A stretch of DNA of 64,000 nucleotides, from NCBI GenBank assembly GCA_910583785.1, contig CAJTZK010000005.1:73014-137013 (forward strand). Reading direction: 5' to 3'. This document shows positions 1-6,693 of the stretch, piece by piece. Under the pieces are notes generated by a model that saw only the letters and a program-made list of their open reading frames with translations, did no database searches and was not told where the DNA came from. The translations under genes and the position numbers were made by a program. The stretch comes from an uncultured Oscillibacter sp. Its GTDB lineage: Bacteria; Bacillota; Clostridia; Oscillospirales; Oscillospiraceae. Within the stretch, counting starts at the first letter, position 1. Each line of letters opens with the position of its first letter.

Positions 1-196
1 AGCAGAGCGGATCGCGGATGAACGCGAAGGAATTCCCCGTCCGGCGGAGCTTTCCGCCCCGCCGGGGCGGGAAGCGCAATATATCCCCCGTCCCCCGAAA
101 AACATCACCCGCGAACCCAGCAGAGCGGATCGCGGGTGAACGCGAAGGAATTCCCCGTCCGGCGGAGCTTTCCGCCCCGCCGGGGCGGGAAGCGCA
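1..196. repeat. 78-bp direct repeat, two copies
   Basis: Positions 1-78 and 119-196 are the same 78 bases with one visible difference (base 18, A in the first copy and G in the second). They are separated by 40 bases. The first copy begins exactly at the window edge, so the array may continue upstream. Each copy carries a GC-rich palindrome (GCCCCGCCGGGGC core). The second copy also supplies the left arm of an inverted repeat, GGAATTCCCC at 147-156 with GGGGAATTCC at 204-213, which lies just downstream of the tRNA-Leu gene and could end its transcript. No protein is supported here. Confidence 0.8.
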
Positions 197-218
197 GCGG
201 TAAGGGGAATTCCTGAGC

Positions 219-302
219 TGGTGCGCCTGAAGGGACTCGAACCCACACGCTGAAAGCACGAGAACCTAAATCTCGCATGTCTACCAATTCCATCACAGGC
301 GC
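219..302 (-). tRNA. tRNA-Leu (anticodon TAG)
   Basis: The reverse strand folds as a class II tRNA. The 7-base acceptor stem GCGCCTG pairs with CAGGCGC, the anticodon stem CGAGA/TCTCG encloses a 7-base loop TTTAGGT with anticodon TAG, there is a long variable arm typical of leucine tRNAs, and the T arm contains GGTTCGAGTCC. The CCA end is encoded (219-221). It reads CUA leucine codons. A TATAAT with an extended TGG lies upstream on the same strand. Confidence 0.95.
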
Positions 303-320
303 ATATCAAAACCGGAATTA

Positions 321-349
321 ATTATACCACACCCCCCCTCTCCCGTCCA
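321..349 (-). promoter_or_regulatory. Promoter of tRNA-Leu
   Basis: The reverse strand has TATAAT at 321-326 preceded by TGG (extended -10) and a weak -35 (TGGACG) 17 bases upstream. The spacer holds a run of seven G. It faces the tRNA-Leu gene, 19 bases before its 5' end. Confidence 0.55.
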
Positions 350-457
350 GCCCCTTTTTTGCACGGGGAGTGTCCGGGCACGCATTTTACAGGGGGAATG
401 CGCCGCAGGCCCGGCCCTACAGGGGCGCGCCTTTTAACCGGACACGCGCTTTTCCTC

Positions 458-486
458 TTGCGCTTTTCCCCGTTCCGTTGTAAAAT
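458..486 (+). promoter_or_regulatory. Promoter of the pyridoxamine kinase gene
   Basis: TTGCGC at 458-463 and TAAAAT at 481-486 are separated by 17 bases. The start codon lies 35 bases downstream of the -10 box. Confidence 0.65.
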
Positions 487-521
487 AACCCCATTACTTT
501 TAAGGAAAAGAGGGCCCCTCT

Positions 522-1376
522 ATGCCGACTCCCCGCGCCGCCGTCATCCACGACCTCTCCGGCTTCGGCCGCTGCTCCCTCACCGAGGTTATCCCCATCC
601 TCTCCGTCATGGGGGTCCAGTGCTGCCCCCTGCCCACCGCTTTTCTCTCCACCCACACCGGGGGCTTCACTGGCTTCACCTTCCTGGACATGACGGAGGA
701 GCTACCCAAGGTGGCGGACCACTGGAAGTCTCTGGGCCTCCAGTTCCAGGCCATCTACAGCGGCTTCCTGGGCAGCGGGCGGCAGATCGGCATCGTGGCG
801 GACTTTATCCGCCAGTTCCGGGGCCCGGATACCCTGGTAGTGGTGGACCCCGTCATGGGGGACGACGGAAAGCCCTACCAGACTTACACTCCCGCCATGT
901 GCGCCGGAATGGCCCGCCTGGCGGAGCTGGCGGATGTAATCACCCCCAACCTCACGGAGGCGGCGTTCCTGCTGGGCCGGGACTATGGGGACCTCCTGGA
1001 CGGGGGCCGGGCTCTCCACGATGAGAACGCCCTCCGCCGCCTGGCGGAGGAGCTGAGCCTGGGAGGGAAGCGCTCCGTGGCCCTCACCGGGGCGGCGCTG
1101 TCCCCCGGGCAGACCGGGGCCATGTGCTTCGACGCCCGGACCGGGAGGGCGGAGGCGGTCCAGACGGACTTTGTGGCCCATCCCCTCCACGGCACCGGGG
1201 ACGTATTTGCCAGCGTCCTCACCGGGGCGCTGCTGGGGGGGGATTCCCTCCGGGACGCGGCGGCCCTGGCGGTGGACTTTATCCACGCCTGCGCCCTGCG
1301 GACGGTGGAGCAGGGCCTCTCCCTCCAGGAGGGCGTGGATTTTGAGCCCTTGCTGGGGCGTCTGCTTTCCCGGTAA
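522..1376 (+). CDS. Pyridoxamine/pyridoxal kinase family protein (PfkB-like fold)
   Basis: 284 residues, the usual length for PdxK/PdxY-type kinases, which phosphorylate B6 vitamers to make pyridoxal phosphate in the cytoplasm. The N-terminus has the substrate-side segment HDLSGFGRCSL, the centre has DPVMGDDGK, and the C-terminal third has the anion-hole/catalytic motif HGTGDVFAS expected of the ribokinase superfamily. It is a single gene with its own promoter and ends before a bidirectional terminator. A thiamin-pathway HMP-P kinase is the closest alternative, but the short N-terminal motif and overall length fit pyridoxamine kinase better. The start follows a purine-rich GAGGG segment. Confidence 0.88.
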   Translation: MPTPRAAVIHDLSGFGRCSLTEVIPILSVMGVQCCPLPTAFLSTHTGGFTGFTFLDMTEELPKVADHWKSLGLQFQAIYSGFLGSGRQIGIVADFIRQFRGPDTLVVVDPVMGDDGKPYQTYTPAMCAGMARLAELADVITPNLTEAAFLLGRDYGDLLDGGRALHDENALRRLAEELSLGGKRSVALTGAALSPGQTGAMCFDARTGRAEAVQTDFVAHPLHGTGDVFASVLTGALLGGDSLRDAAALAVDFIHACALRTVEQGLSLQEGVDFEPLLGRLLSR

Positions 1377-1511
1377 GGGACGGTTTTCGGAGGCGGATAC
1401 CGGAATCCCTTTGGTTCGTTTACCATTCAAAGGCCGCACTGGGGCGGACCGATGCGTCCGCCCTCTTTCCATTGGCAGGACACGGCTCCCCCCTTCCTTA
1501 GCGATTCTGGC

Positions 1512-1549
1512 AAAAAAGGCGCTCAGAGCATCGCTCTGAGCGCCTTTTG
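1512..1549. terminator. Bidirectional terminator
   Basis: An 11-bp perfect stem (1518-1528 with 1534-1544) and a 5-base loop are flanked by six A on the left and four T on the right. It can serve the kinase gene on the plus strand and the 5'-nucleotidase gene on the minus strand. Confidence 0.85.
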
Positions 1550-1580
1550 TATCAGGGGCAGGCCGGGGAAACCCGGGGGC

Positions 1581-3464
1581 TTAGGCCGCAGGAATCACCA
1601 GGACCTGGCCGACCCGCAGGTCGTTGGGGTTCTTGATGGAGTCCTTGTTGGCGTTGTAGATGACCTGCCACTGGCGTCCGGTGCCATAGGCCTCCTGGGC
1701 AATGCTCCAGAGGCAGTCGCCGGACTTGACCACATAGCCGCCTTCCGCCACGGTGGGCGCGGGAGCGGGCTCGGGGGCGGGGGCGGGTTCCGGAGCGGGC
1801 TCGGGAACCGGCTCGGGGGCGGGGGCGGGCTCTTCCACAGGAGCGGGCTCCTCAACGGGGGCCTCCTCGGCGGGAGCGGCCTCGATGGTGATACGGCCCG
1901 CGGGCTCGCCGTAGGCTTCCTCCGTAACCACGCCCTTGAGCTCTTCCTTGATGTAGTCCATCAGGACCTCGTCCATGGGCAGGCCCAGGTCGTAGTTCAC
2001 AGAAGCGGAGGCGAAGGCATAGTAGGTGTCGCCGCCGGCGGCCATGAAGTCGTTGGTGGCGATGGCGTAGGTGGCCTTTTCGTCGAAGTCCTTGCCGCCC
2101 ACGGAGGTGATGGTGACCCGCTCGATGGAGGCGGGCTTGTGGTAGGTGGAGCCGGGATACAGGTCCCCGGCCTTGAACTCGCTGCCAGTGGCCACGGTGA
2201 ACTCAATGCCGCTGACCTGGGGGAAGCCGCCGATGGCGGTGGGGGTGCAGTGGGTGGAGGCTTCCAGGGCCTCCAGCAGCTCCGCGCCGGTGACCTTGAC
2301 GATGCTCAGGGTGTTGCCGAAGGGCAGGACGGTGTTGACATCCTTTTTCGTGATGTCGCCCGCCGCGATGGGGGCCCGGATGCCGCCGCCGTTGGTGACG
2401 GCCGCGTCCACTTCCTCGCCGTTTTTCTTGGCGCCCCAGACCAGGGAGTCGGTGATCAGGTCGCCCAGGTTGGTTTCTTCCGTGCGGTTGCCGGGGTCCT
2501 TTTCGCCGTTGAGGAGGACTTCGGTCTTGGCAAAGGCCGCGCCGTAGTCGTCGTCAATCTGCTTCTGGATGGCGGCGGCCCGGGCGGCGATGTCCTCGTC
2601 CCCGGCCAGGCCCTCGGTGGCCACGTTTTCCATGGAGATTTCACCCTCGGCGGAGATGGTCACCACGCCCACGTTGGACAGCTTCGTGCCAGTGGAGGTG
2701 ATGGGCTTGTCCCCGGCGGCTTCCTTGACTTCCTCCAGGGTGGAGTGGGAGTGGCCGTCGATGAAGAGGTCGATGCCCTCCACGGCGTCCATCAGGTCGA
2801 TGGAGCGGTTGCCCTTGGACTCGTCGTCAATGCCCAGGTGGCCCAGGCACACGATGTAGTCGCAGCCCTCGTCCTCCAGGGCCTTGACCTCAGCCTGGGC
2901 GATGGCGAACATGTCCTTGCCCGCGGGGAAGGTTACGCCCTGAATCTTGGCGGGGTGGGCCTTGGTGGCGGTCTCGGGGGTGCTCAGTCCGAAGACGCCG
3001 ATTTTCTTGCCGCCCTCCTCGCCGAAGATCACGTGGGAGTTCTCCGCCTTCCCGTTGACCAGCACGTTGGCGGCCACCACGGGGAACTTGGCGTCCTTGG
3101 TGATTTCCTTGAAGTTGGCGTAGCCGTAATCGAACTCGTGGTTTCCGATGGTGGCCGCGTCATAGCCCGCCAGGTTCATCAGCTCAATGGCGGTTTTGCC
3201 CTGGCTGACGCTGACGGTGGGGTCGCCCTGGATGTAGTCGCCCGCGTCCAGCATCAGGGTGTAAGCGCCCTTGGCCTGGTATTCGGCCTTCAGGGCGGCC
3301 ACCTTGGCGTACCCGGCGATGCCGCCGTGGACGTCGTTGGTGTGGAGGATGACGATGGAGCCTTCCAGGCTCCCGCCTTCCTCCTCCGCGGCGCTGGCGG
3401 TGACGGCCAGGGAGAACATCATGGCCAGGGCCAGCAGCAGGGACAGGAACTTCTTTGTCTGCAT
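1581..3464 (-). CDS. Secreted 5'-nucleotidase/2',3'-cyclic phosphodiesterase with C-terminal LysM
   Basis: 627 residues. A signal peptide (about 1-26, ending ASA) is followed by a UshA-type metallophosphatase domain with HTNDVH (41-46), DAGDYIQGD (73-81), GNHEFD (107-112) and GHSH (237-240), which bind the metal pair. The C-terminal nucleotidase substrate domain follows (NGGGIRAP, PFGNTL). A proline/glutamate-rich spacer (about 515-573) leads to one LysM domain (from about 575) expected to hold the enzyme on peptidoglycan. The family removes phosphate from external nucleotides for salvage. The AGGAGG ribosome site supports this start. The combination of LysM anchor and Pro-Glu spacer is less usual than the SLH or sortase anchors seen in relatives. 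Confidence 0.93.
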   Translation of the reverse strand: MQTKKFLSLLLALAMMFSLAVTASAAEEEGGSLEGSIVILHTNDVHGGIAGYAKVAALKAEYQAKGAYTLMLDAGDYIQGDPTVSVSQGKTAIELMNLAGYDAATIGNHEFDYGYANFKEITKDAKFPVVAANVLVNGKAENSHVIFGEEGGKKIGVFGLSTPETATKAHPAKIQGVTFPAGKDMFAIAQAEVKALEDEGCDYIVCLGHLGIDDESKGNRSIDLMDAVEGIDLFIDGHSHSTLEEVKEAAGDKPITSTGTKLSNVGVVTISAEGEISMENVATEGLAGDEDIAARAAAIQKQIDDDYGAAFAKTEVLLNGEKDPGNRTEETNLGDLITDSLVWGAKKNGEEVDAAVTNGGGIRAPIAAGDITKKDVNTVLPFGNTLSIVKVTGAELLEALEASTHCTPTAIGGFPQVSGIEFTVATGSEFKAGDLYPGSTYHKPASIERVTITSVGGKDFDEKATYAIATNDFMAAGGDTYYAFASASVNYDLGLPMDEVLMDYIKEELKGVVTEEAYGEPAGRITIEAAPAEEAPVEEPAPVEEPAPAPEPVPEPAPEPAPAPEPAPAPTVAEGGYVVKSGDCLWSIAQEAYGTGRQWQVIYNANKDSIKNPNDLRVGQVLVIPAA

Positions 3465-3517
3465 TCTTTTACCTCCTCTTCTTTCAGGGCGGATTGGCCT
3501 CCGCCCTTCCTGATGCC

Positions 3518-3526
3518 ATTATAGCA
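3518..3526 (-). promoter_or_regulatory. Extended -10 promoter of the 5'-nucleotidase gene
   Basis: On the reverse strand, TGC immediately precedes TATAAT (3518-3523), an extended -10 box. No good -35 is visible at 17 bases. It lies about 55 bases before the start codon. Confidence 0.5.
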
Positions 3527-3618
3527 CAAAAATTCCAAATAGAAAGCGCAAAGTGTTCCGGAGCAGGAAAATTTTTTCCCCGCCCCCTCCGCCGCTGGAA
3601 ATCCGCCGCCGTCTGTGC

Positions 3619-3805
3619 TATACTGGTTCCATGGGAAAGCCCGGCCCGGGGATTTATTTTGCGGGAGCATGCCTGTGCGCCCGCCCCTCTCCCGGGAATT
3701 TGGCGCGTTCAATAAAAGGGCGGGGACAGGGGTCCGCCCCTTGCGTTAAATGCGCCGCGGGACACGCCCGGTTTTATCAACAAAGAAAGAACGGAGGGAC
3801 ACCAT
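3619..3805 (+). promoter_or_regulatory. Leader region of dihydropyrimidinase
   Basis: The 341-base gap between two divergent genes holds no gene. On the plus strand an extended -10 (TGC followed by TATACT, 3619-3624) would give a leader of about 175 bases. Within it a GC-rich hairpin at about 3718-3741 belongs to the GGCGGAC/GTCCGCC palindrome family seen elsewhere in the window. The leader ends with ACGGAGG, 7 to 8 bases before the dihydropyrimidinase ATG. Confidence 0.4.
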
Positions 3806-5182
3806 ATGCGCACACTGTTTAAGGGCGGCAGCGTGGTTTCCGGCAAGGGCGTCCGGCGGGCGGATTTGCTGGTGGAGGGGGAGAAGGTGGTCTCCCTGGG
3901 CCGGGGGATCAAGGCGGAGGAGGACCGGACCATCGACGTGTCCGGCTGCGTCCTCTTCCCCGGCTTCATCGACGCCCATACCCACTTCGACCTGGAGGTG
4001 GCGGGCACCGTCACCGCCGATGATTTTGCCTCCGGAAGCCGGGCGGCCCTCCGGGGGGGCACCACCACCGTCATTGACTTCGCCTGCCCAAACAAGGGGG
4101 AGTCCCTGGCCTCGGGCTTAGGGCGCTGGCGGGAGAAGGCCGTGGGAAAGACCTTCTGCGACTACGGCTTCCACATGACCATCGACGACTGGAACGAGGG
4201 CGTCCGGGCGGAGCTGCCCGTCATGTTCGCCCAGGGCATTTCCTCCTTTAAAATGTACATGACCTATCCCGCCATGCTGCTGGGGGACCGGGACCTCTAC
4301 TGGGCGCTGAAGGAGCTGAAAACTCTGGGGGGAATCTGCGGCGTCCACTGTGAAAACGCCGGGGTGATTAACGGCATGGTTGCCGAGAAGAAAGCGGCGG
4401 GAGAGCTCTCCCCCGCCAGCCACCCCCAGACCCGCCCGCCCTATCTGGAGGCGGAGGCCGTGGGGAGGCTTCTGCGCATCGCCCAGGCGGCCCAGGCCCC
4501 GGTGATCATCGTCCACCTCACCAACGGGGAGGCCCTGGACGAGGTCCTCCGGGCCCGGAAGCGGGGCCAGACGGTGTACGTGGAAACCTGTCCCCAGTAC
4601 CTGGCCCTGGACGAGAGCCTGTACGGACAGGAGGACTTTTCCAGCGCGGCCCGGTACGTCTGCGCCCCGCCCCTGCGGGAGAAGAAGGAGCAGGAAATTC
4701 TCTGGAAGGCCCTGCGCCATGGGGACATCCAGACCGTGTCCACGGACCACTGTTCCTTCACCCTGGAGCAGAAGGGCCTGGGGCTGGAGGACTTCACCAA
4801 GATTCCCGGGGGCCTTCCCGGGGTGGAGGCCCGGGGGGAGCTGATGTGGTCCCTGGGCGTGGCCCGGCGGAAGATGAGCGTGGCCCGGATGTGCCGCGTC
4901 CTCAGCGAGAACCCGGCGAAGCTGTACGGCCTCTTCCCCCGGAAGGGGACCCTCCAGCCCGGGGCGGACGCGGACATCGTGGTCTACGACCCCAGCGGCG
5001 GGCACGTGATCCGGGCGGAGGACTGCGAGTCCGCCGCCGGGTACAGCCCCTATGAGGGCTTCGCCACCGACGGCGGCATCCGGCAGGTGTGGCTCCGGGG
5101 GCGGCTGGCGGTGGAGAGCGGGAATGTGCTCCCCTCCCAGCCGGAGGGGAAGTATATGGCCCGGGGGAAGTGCATGTTATAA
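3806..5182 (+). CDS. hydA: Dihydropyrimidinase (D-hydantoinase)
   Basis: 458 residues, the full length of the cyclic amidohydrolase family, which opens dihydrouracil, dihydrothymine and 5-substituted hydantoin rings. The metal ligands expected of the binuclear zinc site are visible: H58 and H60 in DAHTHFD, the lysine to be carbamylated K149 in SSFKMYM, H181 in GVHCEN, H237 in VHLTN and D314 in STDHCSF. Its neighbour is a secreted 5'-nucleotidase on the opposite strand, which would fit use of external nucleotides and bases, but the pyrimidine reductase and ureidopropionase are not in the window. Allantoinase is less likely because of the TDHCSF and YPAMLL segments. Confidence 0.9.
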   Translation: MRTLFKGGSVVSGKGVRRADLLVEGEKVVSLGRGIKAEEDRTIDVSGCVLFPGFIDAHTHFDLEVAGTVTADDFASGSRAALRGGTTTVIDFACPNKGESLASGLGRWREKAVGKTFCDYGFHMTIDDWNEGVRAELPVMFAQGISSFKMYMTYPAMLLGDRDLYWALKELKTLGGICGVHCENAGVINGMVAEKKAAGELSPASHPQTRPPYLEAEAVGRLLRIAQAAQAPVIIVHLTNGEALDEVLRARKRGQTVYVETCPQYLALDESLYGQEDFSSAARYVCAPPLREKKEQEILWKALRHGDIQTVSTDHCSFTLEQKGLGLEDFTKIPGGLPGVEARGELMWSLGVARRKMSVARMCRVLSENPAKLYGLFPRKGTLQPGADADIVVYDPSGGHVIRAEDCESAAGYSPYEGFATDGGIRQVWLRGRLAVESGNVLPSQPEGKYMARGKCML

Positions 5183-5211
5183 GCGCCTATCGGGATACGG
5201 GCCGCGCGGGG

Positions 5212-5294
5212 GAAGGGCGGACACACAGGTCTGCCCCTACGGTCCTTCTACCGGAAGAACACCCTGTAGGGGCGGACCTATGTGTCCGCCCTTC
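5212..5294. repeat. Long imperfect inverted repeat (GGCGGAC family)
   Basis: The arms 5212-5240 and 5266-5294 are about 29 bases and nearly perfect complements, with a 25-base loop. The core GGGCGGACA...TGTCCGCCC resembles shorter palindromes at 1442-1463, 3718-3741 and 12566-12589. It lies directly after dihydropyrimidinase and before the terminator, and codes for nothing I can support. Confidence 0.75.
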
Positions 5295-5325
5295 TCACCG
5301 GAACCTCCGCACCGTTAAAACACGC

Positions 5326-5366
5326 AAAACCCCGGCGGACCATCTTCAAGGCCCGCCGGGGTTTTG
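5326..5366. terminator. Bidirectional terminator
   Basis: Stem CCCCGGCGG (5330-5338) with CCGCCGGGG (5353-5361), flanked by AAAA and TTTTGATTTTT. It separates the convergent dihydropyrimidinase and lipoprotein genes. Confidence 0.85.
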
Positions 5367-5373
5367 ATTTTTC

Positions 5374-5982
5374 TCAGGGCAACGGCTCCTGGCTGAACGT
5401 CACCGTCAAAGCATACACATGCTCATAGCCCAGCTTCTCATACTCCTCCGGCTGAAAGAAGTAATCCGTGAAATAGGAAATGACCTCGTTTTTCGTGGTA
5501 TGGATCTGGATGGCCAGGGGAATCTCCTTGCCATAGACAATCTCCGTCCGGTTGGAGAGGAAGCTGGTGGTGCGGCCCATGGCGGGATCGCGCTCCTCAG
5601 CCTCCTCCGGCGGGGTATGTGTTACGGCGCTGAAGTCGCCGTTGCTGAACTGGATCGCCTGCCGGAATTTGCCTTGGAGGTCATCGAATCCGAAAGCCAG
5701 GCGAGCTTTTGTGTCATCCTCTTCAAGGGCCATGCCGCCGCCGCCGGAGCGCAGTTCCCAAGCCCCGTCTACCAGCTCATAGGTGCAGATGCTGACCTTT
5801 TTCGCCGTGCCGTCCAGCACCACGTCAAAGAGGTGCTGGTCCGTGTCCGCCCCCAGGAGCTTGGCAACGGCTTCCTCCTCCTCGTTCAGCTCCGCGGGCT
5901 GAATGTACATGGCCGGGGCCGCCCCGGCGGAGCACCCCGCCAGCAGGACCAGCAAAACCAGAAGCGCAAATACTTTCTTCAT
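5374..5982 (-). CDS. Small lipoprotein of unknown function
   Basis: 202 residues from ATG at 5982. This start is chosen because GGGGGGA lies 8 bases upstream; an in-frame TTG at 6000 would add six residues ahead of the signal peptide. The N-terminus is a lipoprotein signal (KK, hydrophobic core, lipobox LLAGCS), so the protein should be tethered to the outer face of the membrane. The mature part is acidic and has no motif I recognise. It lies about 90 bases downstream of the DUF4330 gene on the same strand, with no obvious terminator between them, so the two may be cotranscribed. Confidence 0.8.
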   Translation of the reverse strand: MKKVFALLVLLVLLAGCSAGAAPAMYIQPAELNEEEEAVAKLLGADTDQHLFDVVLDGTAKKVSICTYELVDGAWELRSGGGGMALEEDDTKARLAFGFDDLQGKFRQAIQFSNGDFSAVTHTPPEEAEERDPAMGRTTSFLSNRTEIVYGKEIPLAIQIHTTKNEVISYFTDYFFQPEEYEKLGYEHVYALTVTFSQEPLP

Positions 5983-6088
5983 CGGATGTTCCCCCCGCAA
6001 TTCTGCGTTGCCGTCGCTCCGGCCCGGTTTCCCACCAGACAGCCAGAGCGAGCGAAAGTTCTTTTGGTAACTTTTCTTTCAAGAAAAG

Positions 6089-6574
6089 TTACTCTCCCCA
6101 GTCTACATCAATGACCGTTCCATTCTGGAACTCCACCGTCTCGCTCTTCATGATATAGTCCGTTTTCCCGATCCGGACCTCCTGCTCCCCGACTTTGGTG
6201 GTCATGACCTCCTCCTTGGGCACCGTGGCGGTACAGGTAAAATAGAGGTTCACGTGGTCCGGGTCCTCGTGCCACTCCCCGTCGGGCCCCAGCTCCAGCC
6301 AGGGGGTGGCCTCCACGGACTCAATGCGCCCGTTCAGCCGGGCCCCGGAGGCCATCAGCGGGGAGGGAAGGTTTTCCTTGGAATTCTCGTACAGCTCCGC
6401 GGCCACGTTCTGCACCCGGACCACGTAGGTAATCTCCATGGTGGGCACCTCAATGGTCCCGCCCCGGTTCAGGACGCGCACGGCGGCGTAAAGGGCCACC
6501 GCCAGAATCAAAGCCACGGCGATGACGTCGATGATGTTGAATTTGCCGATGCGAAACACTTTCTTTTGTTCCAT
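6089..6574 (-). CDS. DUF4330 family membrane-anchored protein
   Basis: 161 residues. A short cytoplasmic head (KVFRIGKFNIID) is followed by one transmembrane segment (about 16-34) and an extracytoplasmic domain containing VVRVQNV, which is the layout of the DUF4330 family. Its function is unknown. It sits divergently next to the glycosyltransferase/CsaB fusion. I recall the same pairing in related Clostridia, which would suggest a role in wall polysaccharide assembly, but that is inference. The purine-rich ribosome site is weak. Confidence 0.75.
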   Translation of the reverse strand: MEQKKVFRIGKFNIIDVIAVALILAVALYAAVRVLNRGGTIEVPTMEITYVVRVQNVAAELYENSKENLPSPLMASGARLNGRIESVEATPWLELGPDGEWHEDPDHVNLYFTCTATVPKEEVMTTKVGEQEVRIGKTDYIMKSETVEFQNGTVIDVDWGE

Positions 6575-6632
6575 GCCAGACCTCCGCAGCGGGCCCCGGG
6601 CCCGCCTTCTTTCAGATTGATGGAGCCTTTGG

Positions 6633-6661
6633 TAGACAAGGCCCGGAAAATATTATATAAT
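6633..6661 (+). promoter_or_regulatory. Promoter of the glycosyltransferase/CsaB fusion
   Basis: TAGACA (6633-6638) and TATAAT (6656-6661) with a 17-base spacer, 32 bases before the start codon. Confidence 0.75.
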
Positions 6662-6693
6662 ACCTTTCACAAAATCACAAGGGGATATTTGCC

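Noticed and set aside
1..196. CRISPR array
   Set aside because: Two 78-bp copies with one spacer of 40 bases and no cas genes; repeat length and copy number do not fit.
1452..3524. Long glycine/valine-rich open frame opposite the 5'-nucleotidase gene
   Set aside because: It is the antisense shadow of a well-conserved gene in high-GC DNA; it has no ribosome site and reads as low-complexity sequence.
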